Shown here: in pieces, positions 32,008 to 42,603 of the stretch
How the letters are laid out: the number at the start of each line of letters is the position of its first letter
How positions within the stretch are numbered: position 1 is the stretch's first letter
From: Henckelia pumila
Taxonomy: Eukaryota > Streptophyta > Magnoliopsida > Lamiales > Gesneriaceae
Assembly (NCBI RefSeq): GCF_033568475.1
Contig: NC_133121.1
Coordinates: forward strand, 77,954,589-78,018,588
Reading direction: 5' to 3'
DNA: 64,000 nt
Notes under the pieces: model-generated
What the model was told of the DNA's origin: nothing
The model's database searches: none
The model's input: the letters and a program-made list of their open reading frames with translations, nothing else
Translations under genes and position numbers: made by a program

Positions 32008-33352
32008 TTTTCAGGCAGATGGTTTATTGTGCCTATCTAATCGAGTGGTTGTACCTAATGTTGTGGAGCTCAGGAATGATATTCTATCTCAAGCTCACAG
32101 GAGTCGATTATCTGTTCATCCTGGTAGCATGAAAATGTACAAGGACTTGCGAACTAGATTCTGGTGGAAAGGGATGAAGCGAAGTGTTTATCAGTTTGTT
32201 TCTAGATGTTTGGTTTGTCAACAGGTCAAGGCTGAACATCGACGACCAGGTGGATTACTGCAGAATCTTGAGATTCCCGAATGGAAGTGGGAGCACGTGA
32301 CTATGGATTTTGTCACCCACTTGCCTATGACTTCACGTCAGTGTGATGCTATTTGGGTTGTCGTTGACCGTTTGACGAAATCAGCACATTTCATTCCTTA
32401 CAACCGGGAGTATTCTTATGATCGCATGACACGCTTATATATCCAGGAGATAGTGCGATTGCATGAGATTCCAGTGAGCATAGTTAGTGATAGAGATCCG
32501 CGATTTATCTCACGTTTTTGGGATAGTTTTCAGCAGGCGTTGGGTACCACTCTGAGTTTGAGTACTGCATATCATCCGGAGACTGACGGGCAGTCAGAGC
32601 GGACGATTCGTACGTTGGAGGATATGCTACATTCGTCTGTCATGGAATTTGGCTTATCTTGGCAGGATCAATTATCTTTGATCGAATTTGCCTACAATAA
32701 CAGTTATCATCGTAGTATTGATATGACACCTTTTGAGGCATTGTACGGTCGACGGTGTCGTACTCCGTTATTCTGGGATGAAGTCGGGGAACGACAAGTC
32801 GAGGGTCCTGAATTGGTGCAGCAGATTGTAGACAAGGTAGATTTGATCAAACATAACATCAAAGTTGCTCAAGATCGGCAAGCCAGTTATGCTAATATTC
32901 GTCGTCGGCCACTTCAGTTTGAGCATGGTGAATATGTGTTCTTACGAGTATCACCTTTCAATAAGGTGATGAGATTTGGTGTGAAAGGCAAGTTGTCTCC
33001 TCGTTTCATTGGGCCTTTCCAGATACTGGAAAAGATCGGAGATGTTGCATATCGTCTGGCGTTACCGTCATCTCTTTCCAGTATACATAATGTTTTTCAT
33101 GTGTCGTTACTTCGACAGTACATAGCTGATGAATCTCATGTGATTCAATCTACTGATATTCAGCTAGAGCCAGATTTGTTTTTTGTTGAACGACCAATCC
33201 GTATCCTAGACAGGAAGGAGAAAGTTCTTCGGAACAAGACTATACCACTTGTGATGGTACAGTGGCAGCGCCGAGGCATTGAAGAAGCAACTTGGGAAAC
33301 GGAGAGTCGTATGCAAGCGGAATATCCTGAGTTGTTTGCTTTATACTTTTGA
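32008..33352 (+). pseudogene. Gypsy pol, second part: integrase and chromodomain-like C-terminus
   Basis: The frame resumes exactly where RNase H/integrase linker sequence was cut at 22369. Visible parts: HHCC zinc finger (RLSVHPGSMKMYKDL to CLVCQQVK), core residues D in MDFVTHLP, D in VSDRDPRF and E in DGQSERTIRTLEDML, the GPF/Y region FIGPFQILEKIG, and a C-terminal PLVMVQW..EEATWETESRM block typical of chromodomain Gypsy (Tekay/Del-like). This part has no stop, but it is separated from its start by 9.6 kb of Copia. Confidence 0.93.
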
Positions 33353-33472
33353 TTACCATGTATCAGTATAATTACAGTTTGTTTAATAAGACATGGTTTT
33401 CTGTTTCATATTGGTATCTTAATTTGTCTTTAGATTTTATTTCGCGGACGAAATATCTAAAGGTGGGGAGAA

Positions 33473-34947
33473 TTTATTAACCCAGATTTTATTTTAAGAT
33501 AATAATATGATAATCATGATTAAGGGTCCAGTCTTAACTGCTGAACTGATGAGCAGCTAGGGAAACATGAGCAGCTAGGGAATATGAGCAGTTAGGAAAA
33601 CATGAGCAGCTAGGGAATATGAGCAGCTAGGGAATAGGAGCAGCTAGGGAAATATGAGCAGCTAGGGAATTTGCTGCTAGAGATTATACAGCTAGGGATT
33701 CTGCTGTTAGTTTGTTAGGGAATTTCGTTACTAAGGAAGTTTGAAAAGCTGCTAGGGAATCCCGAACTGCTATTAGGGAAGCCCGAACCCTCCAGGACAG
33801 GCAGACAGGTGTGTGGACGCTTGCATGAATGACAGTTGGCGCCTAAGCATGAGCTGTCAATAATGGTAGTGACTCAGCTCAAGCATCTGATACGTGGCGT
33901 GCTTATAGGAGCTCGGACGTCTCGACGTCAGCTCAAGAATCCCGATCACCCCAAATATTTGTCTATAAATAGGAGCTGGGGATTCAGTTATTTTTCACAT
34001 CACTTCCATCTCACTTCATATCTTTGCCCGGAAAAGAGTAGCTCGGGAGCTCGGAAAAGAGTAGCTCGGGAATTCTAGAAGGAATAGCTCGGGAAGGAAG
34101 AGCTCGGGGTCGGACCAAGAGACCAGTTTGGGTAAGCTTGAGACCAGGTCAGGTCAGGAGTTGACCTAGGACAGCTAGGGGTTGTCTTTTTCCAGCTTAT
34201 TCAGACTTCGGTGTTAAGTACGTCACATTGACTGAGATTGCCAGCGAGTATACATGTTTATATATTACATTTATTTGGCATTATTATATGGCATGATGTA
34301 TGATTTACCGTTTTCCATATTCATATGTCATGTGCATATACACGTTGAGCCTATACCTTGTTATACGTGATTATAGAGCCGCTCAGCTCTATACTCGATA
34401 GTCTGTCACTGAGAGTACCGCGACGGCGGGGGCATTTATGTCTGTCTACTATGGTGTACTAGACGAGTGTGATTGCACCCAGAGGTTGATCCGTGCGGTG
34501 GCAGCACTCATGTGGCGCCGGTACTGAGCATGACTTTTCGGATGACCCTTTACCAGTCATCATGTTGCATGCATTATATACATATGTTTACTCATGTCTA
34601 TGTACTGGGCGTTAGCGCTCACGTCCTAGTTGTTATCTTGGACACCCTATTCCACGGGGCAGGTCACAGGATGGAAGGAGCTGGTAGTTCAAGGCAGGAC
34701 TAGGGAGCAGGGGCCTTGAAGAGTTAGTTATACAGCAGGATTCGATATAGCTGTATAATGTTTACTTTTAAGAATTTCGATATGGTTGTATCACTACAGA
34801 TTTAAGCCTGGATTTTATTACTAAGCTGATATGTAAATTATGGTTATGTTTCCGCACGTTTTACTCTGTTAAGTTATTTTGCTGTAGTAAGTTTAATGCA
34901 TGCTATTAGTTGCCAGTTAGTAGGTGATACCATGTAGGGCCACTACA
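33473..34947 (+). repeat. 3' LTR of the Gypsy element
   Basis: Pairs with 18327-19810. Its first bases are TTTATTAACCC (two changes from TGTAGTAACCC) and it ends GGCCACTACA. The GAGCAGCTAGGGAA minisatellite (33540-33665) and scattered substitutions differ from the 5' LTR, so it is older than the nested Copia. A purine tract AGGTGGGGAGAA precedes it. Confidence 0.92.
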
Positions 34948-35185
34948 AACGAGGTGGAACAATAAATTGTTTTGATTCCTTCGTGAATAGTTAGTTGGAA
35001 AATCGTGGAAGTAGTCATTATGCATTTAATTGTATATTTTATTTTATTACACAAGCAATGACTTGGTTTTGTATTTCAACTTGAAGTATATTTTTTTGTA
35101 ATCTCTTTATTAACGTTTTCATTTGTTTGTTAAATCTCAGGAAAAATGTGCCAAATTTAGAACAATGAGGCTAAATTTATTAACG
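34948..35185 (+). repeat. Second copy of the En/Spm-type leader region, after the Gypsy insertion
   Basis: This stretch (GAGGTGG..TTGTTTTGATTCC..GTGCCAAATTTAGAACAATG) repeats 16842-17055 with moderate divergence. The left part of this second copy lies before the Gypsy at about 18255-18326. Confidence 0.75.
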
Positions 35186-35340
35186 TTATCACGTTGTTCT
35201 TGGTGGATCTTGTTGGAAAGTTTGGGTTGATAAGATTTTGGTGGAGAAGGTTGACCTAATTCGACCAAGAGATTAAATGCGAGTTCTTGATGACTCATTA
35301 GAAAGCCCCGTCGCATGGTTATCTAAATTTGTAGTCTTGT
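35186..35340 (+). pseudogene. Transposase_24-like C-terminal fragment (En/Spm-type)
   Basis: The frame VVLGGSCWKVWVDKILVEKV, then DLIRPRD, a stop, and MRVLDDSLESPVAWLSKF matches the usual end of Ptta/En/Spm Transposase_24 proteins (L-G-..CWKVWVD...P...M..LEDA....VAWP). It continues the block that ends at 18190 in the first copy. An in-frame TAA and loss of upstream exons make it non-functional. Confidence 0.6.
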
Positions 35341-35599
35341 GTGATTTATATCAATTCTAGTGATCTGTGTTGTTATGTGTAGCTAGTTTGTTGAGATATT
35401 TTGTATCGTGTTTTGGGTAGTATGATGAAAAATCTCGTGTATTAACTCTGCGAGTGGATTAGACTTGAAATTGTGCTTATTTTGTTGTAAAGATCTGGTT
35501 CTTTCGTTTTCATGAATGAAATTGAAATTTTTTGTTTAGTTATTCGTTTTCATTTTTCGTTTAGTTTATTGAAGTTTTTGTTACATTCGCATCATATGA

Positions 35600-36014
35600 G
35601 GCTATCTATGATCAAATAGTGTGTTGTCGACATCTTTTTTCGCGGCGTGCGAACGTATGATGTTAATAAACTTTTCACAACGTGCATTCGTGTGCTTCCA
35701 ATAATTAATTTCGTAAGTGCGAGTTCACGCTGTCAATAGCTTTTTGCGGCGTGCATTGTGAGCTGTTGATACCTCTTTCCATGGCAGACAATGCGTGATG
35801 TTGATTTTCTTGTCCGCAGCGTGCGTGGAGTGCAATTGATGTTACTTTTCGCATCGTGCATCGCGCGTTGTTGATGGTACTTTCCGCAACGTACATCGTG
35901 CGCTGTTGATGTTAATTTGCGTAGCATGAAGCGCTGTCAATAACTTCGAACTTCAACAGCTTTGAGTTGTGCAACATGCACTGCGTGCTGCGGAAAGCAG
36001 TTTTTGTTGTAGTG
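35600..36014. repeat. Right terminus of the En/Spm-type element with about 53-bp subterminal repeats
   Basis: Diverged head-to-tail units of a TTTTCGCATCGTGCATCGCGC..GTTGATG pattern repeat about seven times and end GCAGTTTTTGTTGTAGTG at 36014, a CACTA-type 3' end (reverse complement CACTACAACAAAAAC). The subterminal motif differs from the GACAACGC motif of the other two CACTA elements here, so this is another family. The left end was not found. Confidence 0.7.
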
Positions 36015-36065
36015 ATCTTCAATGCAATTTGACGTGAATAAGAACGAGCATAACATGAGATCTCG

Positions 36066-36644
36066 TGTGAGACCTCGATTCTAATCATTTATTCTCATTT
36101 AAAACAATCAACAAGCATACAAGATCCAAGGTTGAAATACAAACAAATTTTTTTTTCTCAAGCAAGGGCCCCGATCGATCGGTAATTTATTACCGATCAA
36201 GCGGACAAAACCCTGCCCGAAATTCCAAAGGCACTCGCTCGATCGGTAATAATTCACCGATCGAGCGGGCAAAACTCTGCCTCAAAAAAAGACTTACAGA
36301 CATTCTCCCTCGATCGGTAATAATCAACCGATCTAGCGAGGACAACTCTGAACCAAAAACCAGAATTTATCTTATTCAATACTCCAGCTTCAAAATCAAA
36401 ACAAAACATGCCGAGATATAAATACATGTGACAACAACATTCAAACATCAATATTCTATTATTCGATACAACGAGTTTCAAACCAAGTCGAGTTCTAACA
36501 TGCTTCCAAAAACAACAAAAGTTCGACATGATAATAGCTCTTAAACCGAAGTCCCACTTCTAATCCTTGATCTCGATGCTAACCAAGTCTCCTCTGACTC
36601 GATCCTGCCCCACCTGTCTCCAAGTACACATACAAAACAAAGCA
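36066..36644 (-). mobile_element. LTR fragment related to the Gypsy LTR at 58929-60954
   Basis: It begins TGTGAGACCTCG as the LTR at 58929 does and runs parallel to it as far as AAGTACACATACAAAACAAA, where similarity stops. In place of the CGCTCGAGCG palindromes of that LTR it carries three CGATCGGTAAT..ATTCACCGATCGAGC palindromes (36170-36345). It is truncated at about 36644 by the LTR sequence that follows. Confidence 0.7.
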
Positions 36645-37616
36645 TATAGTACCTAAAATCAAATCTACTAATTCGCATATATTAAATTAAATAAATATTA
36701 TGATTATTTTTTTAAAAGTTTAATTAATTTAAATTCTTTATTTGAATTATGTGTTAATAGAATATCATTTATTTATTCAAATGATTTTCTTGTGCAACTT
36801 ATTTATTTTAAATATTTTAAAGGTATAAACTTGCTTATTTAAATGATTTTCAATGTCTAGCTTATTTAGTTAAATTCTTTTATCTGTCCAAATCATTTTA
36901 AAGGTTTTTATACTGCTTGTGTATTTATTTAGATTACTTTTAAATGTTCTTTCAGTTTGTTTAAATTATTTTAATCGCTCTGTTTATTATTTAAAAATCT
37001 TAATTATCGTTGCGACATCAAAATATTTAAAGTGTTGATTTTAATTCCTAAGATAGTGCCTCAATTCATTTTCAATAATTATGAATTTAATTGCTTGGAA
37101 TTAATTGTTTAAGTTTTCTTTAAAGTTTAAGTGCTCAAATATTTTAAGTTATTTATTATTGAGATTTTTGAGGCAGTGACTTTCAGTCCCGGTGTTCGGC
37201 GATGTTGGATTTCGGCGGTAAACTTCAAGAGTTTATTTTAAAAGTTTAGTAGGGAGGTAGGAGGATTTTAGATGAGAGTTTGAAAGTTAGAAGTTTTCGG
37301 GTATCGAAAAGCATTTTTTCTTATTATTGCAATATTAGGCTTATTCTTTAGCTTTTTCAAAAGTTAGAATTTTTGTAAATCCGGATTAGTAAAACCCGAT
37401 TTAATATTTTTAATTTGGGGTTTTTAAACTTAGGAATTTTATTAGTGTAAGTTAGTAGGTAAAAGTTGTAGTATTTTAAAGTTGTACTATTAAAACAACA
37501 CTCATACCTACTTTTACATGCTTACACCTATACATATAAACACTTGTACACCTCACACACACACCTTTTAAACACAAAATAAAACATTTAGCAAACCCTA
37601 GCCTCCATTTCCCTTA
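36645..37616 (+). mobile_element. Left part of an old LTR split by the Harbinger element
   Basis: AT-rich LTR-like sequence ending AAACCCTAGCCTCCATTTCCC, which continues after the Harbinger at 55550 as GAAGCCGCCCTCTCTCTCCC. The left boundary is uncertain. It has no coding content. Confidence 0.5.
37614..37616. repeat. Harbinger target-site duplication TTA, left copy
   Basis: TTA flanks both ends (37614-37616 and 55550-55552), the standard PIF/Harbinger duplication. Confidence 0.85.
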
Positions 37617-37756
37617 GGGCATCTCCAACCCTGTTTCAAAATGGTGTTTCACGCCATTTTGAAGCAGGGTTTCTTCTCCAACCCTGGACGCTACTTTAAA
37701 GTAGCATCCAATGGTTTTTAGCCCTTGACGCAGGGAGACCCCTGCGCCACATTTGG

Positions 37757-38028
37757 CGCAGGGGTCTTTTACTTTTTTTTTTAATTTTTTATTGTTATTT
37801 ATTATTTATATAATAAATAATTTTATTAAATTAATATAAAATAATAATAATTTAAAAATAAAATTTTAAATATTAATTATGATTTGTAATTCGCAGGGTC
37901 CTTTACTTTTTTTTTTAATTTTTTTATTGTTATTTATTATTTATATAATAAATAATTTTATTAAATTAATATAAATTAATAATAATTTTAAAAAAAAATT
38001 AAATATTAATAATGATTTGTAATTAAGG
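37757..38028. repeat. Tandem duplication of about 135 bp near the Harbinger left end
   Basis: A unit beginning GCAGGGTCTTTTACTTTTTT and ending GATTTGTAATT occurs twice (about 37757-37892 and 37893-38028), AT-rich and non-coding. Confidence 0.75.
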
Positions 38029-38308
38029 TATTATTTATGGAATAAATATTTTGTGTTATAATAATTAAAATATTTAATAATTTGGGAGAATATTAGACAA
38101 TGTAAATAAATAATACGAATTATATGATTGAATTAAACATTCAACATAAATTTATAATAAAAATACAAATTCAAATACATAACTAAGCATTGAAGCACAC
38201 AACTGAAATTAAAATACAGAATCAAATACTGAATAAATGCAAAGATGATAAACAAAAAACAAACTAAATCATCAATAATTTGGAAAATCTGATCCAGAAT
38301 CAGACCCT

Positions 38309-38590
38309 CACTACAAGAAAAAAGCTCATACACAACACTTAAAAGACAACGCTTTTTGTAAAAAGCGTTGTGTTTTTTTTATAGACAACGCTTTTAGTGA
38401 AAAGCGTTGTCTATAATTTTTTTAATTTATGAAGGACAACGCGTTTTGATATCTATGACAATGCTTTAGAAAAGCGTTGTCTATGAGCGTTTTTTTAATT
38501 ATCTACAACACCACTTTTTTAAAAAGTGTTATCTATGGCCGTTTTTTTTACTATCTATTACAACGCTTTTTAAAAAGAATTTTCTATTAA
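38309..38590. repeat. Left subterminal repeat array of CACTA element B
   Basis: Paired AGACAACGCTTTT / AAAAAGCGTTGTC motifs follow the TIR, at least four inverted pairs, some degenerate (CACCACTTTTTTAAAAAGTG). Confidence 0.85.
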
Positions 38591-39397
38591 ATATTTTTTT
38601 AAAACATACCGAATTTGGCCTCAAAATAAAATATTTGCTTACAATTATTATTCTCTCTCCTTGCATTCTCTCTCTCTCGCCGATCTATCTTCTTCCTCTC
38701 TCCCTTCACCATTTCAAAATTTCAAGCTTCGATCTACTGATTTGAGCATAGATTTAGAATCCTCTCGTCGAGGGCTTCCTTCCAGTACCTATTTTCCTAA
38801 TTTTTAAGCACGCTCCGTCAAACCTTTTTTCCTGCTATTTTTGTTTTGCGGTCGCCAACTGTCGCCTAGCCGAGAAAGAAGGTTTTTCAGGTTGTTTGGA
38901 GCTTTATTTCGAAACCTGGAGGTATCTTTCAAATTTTAGGTTTTTAAATTTGGGAATTTTTTTAGTTGTTTTCGTTTTTCTCGATTTATTTGGTGTGTGA
39001 AGTATGGTTTGGAATGATTCGGTCTTGTGTATGTTTTTGCACGATGATTTTACAGAAGTTGAGTTCTTGTCCCGTGGAGTAGTACATACCAATGGAACTT
39101 GTCAGAATTGTAAATTTTTTTGTCATTTTCATTATCTGGAAGTGTGACAATTAAAGAAAGAACTGTTGTAAGAATTCCATAATGCGTAAAAAGATTTGGG
39201 TTTCTTGAACAAGTTTAGTCGTGGACACTGGATTGTAGTCTTAGTTGCTATGTCCTCTGTCCCTTTCCAAGTCTTATTTCAGTGCTCAAATTATTACGTA
39301 TAGCTTTGTTTCTGTGTGTGTTTGTGCTTGTCTCCTTTCACTCTTCTCCCGAGTTTTTTAAATTGTTCTAATGTTTATGGCCTTTTGCTTCCATCAG

Positions 39398-39470
39398 TGG
39401 CTTCATCTAGGGAAGGAAGAGCATGAATTGGGTTCATTCACTTCTTGGAACATAACAGGAACTTATAGAG
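39398..39470 (+). pseudogene. FLY-like (transmembrane RING E3 ligase) exon fragment
   Basis: Between CCATCAG and a GT at 39471 the frame reads WLHLGKEEHELGSFTSWNIT then GTYRG. The E-x-x-L-G-x-F-x-x-WNITGTYRG string matches my memory of the N-terminal lumenal region of plant FLYING SAUCER (FLY1/FLY2) Golgi/endomembrane E3 ligases. No other FLY exon was recognised. Located inside a CACTA element, so it is likely captured cargo rather than a gene. Confidence 0.5.
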
Positions 39471-40530
39471 GTTTGTTAGTTGCCTACTTATGAAATGATT
39501 CAGTGTTTTTTCATGTTATGATTATTTTATGTTGAATAAATCACACTTACTTTTTCTTGTAGTGTTTCTTTATGCCCATGAGTGCTCAATTCAATTATGT
39601 TTGTTGATACTCTAAATAAATTATAATACTCTTATCATCCATTATAGATTGTGCCTCTAATGTGTAAAATTTCATTCTCAGTACCTGTCGTGATGGGAAT
39701 TAGTTCTTTCTTCTCTTGATGCACGTTTTAATCAATTGCCTTGCTAGATGGTCATTACAATCAACGTCTAATATCTCCAAAACACTTGTATAATATTGAA
39801 TCATGGAATCTTACTTCACAAATATTTACTCATTTTCACCGACAATAAGTTTGAGTAAAACAGTTACCTTAAGAAAAAGTCTCTTGCATGCAGTGTTTTT
39901 TGTGTTTAGGTGGTTTGTAATATATCCATCCTAATAAGTAATTAAGTTCTCTGTTCAATTGAATTTTCTAAGTTTCTTAGATGATTAGTGCTCAAGATCA
40001 AGTTGATTTTACAGAAGGCTCCATTTCATTGGAAAGTCTATTCATTCTTTGATTCTTTTTGGTTCTAATCAGCTTGTTACAAGCTACTCAATTGTTATTC
40101 AATATTGCTGGTTTAAACTTTAGGTTGATTAATTTGTTTTTGTGTATGGATTTGTATTATATATTACTATTATTAAGCTAGTTATGTGATATGAATATTA
40201 TTTGCTAGTAATTTTTTGATAGACTAGAACAGCTACTCAATTCTCCGTGCTGAATTCCAAAAATTAATTGACATTTTGCTTACTTTGAACTTTTCTGATC
40301 TTGCTGATATTTCTTGCATTTTCTTGACTTGGTGGTTCTTACTGACGTTCTCTTTTTTTCCACTCCGTATGCAATATGACGCACTGATATTTCTTGCATT
40401 TTCTTGACTTGGTGGTTCCACTCCGTACGTAATCTTGACGCCAAAACCGTGCTTTATTAAGTTGCTTTTGTTTTGATATGGTTATATGCATTGAATTTAA
40501 TTCTGTTACTGAAAATGTATGAATTTTCAA

Positions 40531-40659
40531 TGTTGGAACATGTCAAGTAGATTTGCAAGACTCCTCAGAATCCAGTGTGCTATTGCGGGGAAAAATATGT
40601 GCGTTAAATTTAGCTGCAGCACAGGTGATGCCATGGGGATGAACATGGTTTTGAAAGGT
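40531..40659 (+). pseudogene. HMG-CoA reductase exon fragment
   Basis: The frame reads [39 protein letters not shown]. This matches the catalytic-domain exon of plant 3-hydroxy-3-methylglutaryl-CoA reductase, including the [17 protein letters not shown]/substrate-binding motif. The piece ends exactly at the usual K-G exon end, where the intron GT is immediately followed by CACTACAAG of an internal CACTA-like end (40660). Only this exon is present, so no enzyme is encoded. It is captured cargo of element B. Confidence 0.85.
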
Positions 40660-40710
40660 CACTACAAGAAATTCCTTAATTCACAACACTTAATAGACAA
40701 CATTTTATGT
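40660..40710. repeat. Internal CACTA-like left terminus
   Basis: CACTACAAGAAATTCCTTAA followed by TTCACAACACTTAATAGACAAC closely resembles the outer left end at 38309-38350. It looks like a truncated second CACTA end within element B, directly abutting the HMG-CoA reductase exon. Confidence 0.65.
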
Positions 40711-41082
40711 TCAAGTTTTATAGGTTAATCTGTAAAAACTACACATTCAATTTTTATCAGAAACATATATATTTATTTACTAAGTGGTTCAATAGTATTC
40801 AATTACAGATATATATCAATAACATTTCAATTACTAATTGGTTTATTAGTATTTAGTTCTTGTCTGATTTGATTGTCAGAAAAAACAAAGCTGATTATGA
40901 CTGATGAATTGACGCTTAATTAAATTTGTGCAGGTGCGTCCATTTAAGATACCTGTGGTATCACAGATGATTTTTGTCCATTTTATACTAGAGTAGTTTG
41001 GGCAGATATATAGTCTCAATCTTATAAGCTTCACCAGTTTTTGATCTTCTTTTCAAAAAGTTATGTTACTCTTCAGGTACAT

Positions 41083-42031
41083 TGACATGGCAGAATCATT
41101 GTGCCAAAAAGAGTGATCAAAGCTTTCTGTTTAGATCCTGCAAAATGGGGAGGTAAATACATGCAACTCAGTTGTCAACTATTTTCATAGGATATCAGTA
41201 TTTCAGTCTGGTTTCATTTGAAAATGGTGTGATAGTATAGTTTCATTTGCTTTGTCATTCCTGACATAGTAAAAATAAATAAAGTTGCATTTTGTTAGGC
41301 TGACTGGAAAAAAGTTCATTGATATTCTATATTCCTATATTTGTACTCCAATTTTTTGCATGTTTGACATGCAAATTGTGATAAACGTTTTATGACTATG
41401 AGATTTATATGATGCCTTGTGTCCACTTAAGCTTGTTCGGTTGAGTTGGGCTTAACTAATTGTTGTAACTCATTGGCACATAGGGATCGATGTATATTTT
41501 ATAGTCTTGTGCAAATTATGCGTGTTAAATATTTAAATCTCGCAGCTTTGTGTGTTTTTAAATATTCCCCTTGTGTAAAAGAATTTAACAAGTCTCTACA
41601 ATTCCTTGTTGTGCGTGCGCCTCTTCTATATATGTGAATTAAGTCAAACCAAAGGTCAATGAATGCGTCAATACTAATGATGATCATGAATGCTTAGCTC
41701 TTGGCTGGAACCGTACCTCAATGTCATTCTTTTTCATTTTACTGAATCACTGATTTACTTAATTGAGTTCTTTTCGAACTGTTGCCAAATTATCTTGATA
41801 TGATTATGATTATTCCAACCTCTCTCTTCTCAGGCTTAGCTTGCCTTGGACAACCTTGTAGTGCCAGTGGGGTAAGCTTCTTATGTTGTTGTCCGTTTAA
41901 ACAATTTTTTGCAAGTATACTGATAAATTCAAATTATATAAATGTCTCAAATCTTTGCATTCTAAGTTTGTTGCAAGTATTAGTTACTGATCAAGGATAT
42001 GTCTCTGGATTGATTCAGGCTTGGAGGCATT
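41083..42031 (+). other. Further exon-like pieces in CACTA element B, unrecognised
   Basis: Three short splice-bounded open stretches are visible. One near 41100-41151 reads IVPKRVIKAFCLDPAKWGG up to GGTAAA. One near 41833-41870 reads GLACLGQPCSASG between CTCAG and GTAAGC. One near 41987-42031 reads VTDQGYVSGLIQAWRH before a TAG. I do not recognise their source. They may belong to one captured gene or to several. Confidence 0.3.
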
Positions 42032-42274
42032 AGCGTGAGGGAACACCTGCAAATATGATAGATCTTATGTTATAGGATGGATTAATGTATAGTTTTTTTC
42101 CTAGTGTTTATAGAGTTAGAATTAATTTGATTATTTTTTTTACATTTGAATGATTCATAATATTGAAATATTGTATATTAAATTTTATTTTTCAAATTTT
42201 TGAATTTTGAGTGATTTATAATATTAAAAATTTGTGAATTAAATTTTAATTTTTTTTGTTTTTTTTTTTCGGAA

Positions 42275-42603
42275 AAAGACAACGCTTTTTTCGCGTTGTC
42301 TATGTGGCTGAAAAAGCGTTGTTAAAGCCAGTGCTGTAAAAAAGCTCATCCAATGACAACGCTTTAAAAAGTGTTGTCTTTTTGAGAAAAGACAACACTT
42401 TTTTAAGTGTTGTCTTTTCTCAAAAAGACAACGCAGAAAAAACGTTGTTGTTGAGAAAAAAGCGTTGTCTTTTCAAAAAAAACAACGCGAAAAAAGCGTT
42501 GTTGTTGAGCGAATTTTTTTTTACAACACTGACTATAACAACGCTTTTTCAGCCACATAGACAACGCAGAAAAGCATTGTCGTTGGCCTTTTTTGTTGTA
42601 GTG
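42275..42603. repeat. Right subterminal repeat array and TIR of CACTA element B
   Basis: About twelve AAAGACAACGCTTTTT-type motifs in alternating orientation, ending CCTTTTTTGTTGTAGTG. The same architecture as 2391-2683. Confidence 0.88.

Larger units (their letters stand above)
18327..34947 (+). mobile_element. Ty3/Gypsy chromodomain LTR retrotransposon (Tekay-like), split by a nested Copia
   Basis: LTRs 18327-19810 and 33473-34947 are bounded by TG...CA and the duplication AACGA. Between them lie a primer-binding site, gag remnant, protease, reverse transcriptase, RNase H, integrase and a C-terminal chromodomain-like segment, the Gypsy order. A 9.6-kb Copia element interrupts pol at 22370-32002, so the Gypsy proper is about 7 kb. 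It is dead: gag is internally deleted and out of frame with protease, two in-frame stops lie in pol, and one catalytic RT aspartate is asparagine. It sits inside an En/Spm-type element. Confidence 0.93.
38309..42603. mobile_element. CACTA transposon (element B), complete ends, carrying host exon fragments
   Basis: Ends are CACTACAAGAAAAAAGC at 38309 and the complement of CACTACAACAAAAAAGG at 42603, flanked by CCT on both sides (38306-38308 and 42604-42606). Both ends carry GACAACGCTTTTT subterminal repeats. Length is 4,295 bp with no transposase. Instead it has UTR-like pyrimidine-rich sequence (38650-38720) and exon-like pieces including a FLY-like exon and an HMG-CoA reductase exon. The last 550 bp match element A. 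This fits a Pack-CACTA (gene-fragment-carrying) element. It lies in the last codons of the Harbinger accessory gene. Confidence 0.88.

Noticed and set aside
35700..35930. Open frames on the minus strand with repeated TxRCGQE-like peptides
   Set aside because: They are translations of the 53-bp CACTA subterminal repeats, not a repeat protein.
40233..40530. Minus-strand frames with a repeated SRKCKKYQ-type peptide
   Set aside because: They come from a short local duplication (TGATATTTCTTGCATTTTCTTG occurring twice) inside CACTA element B. No protein support.
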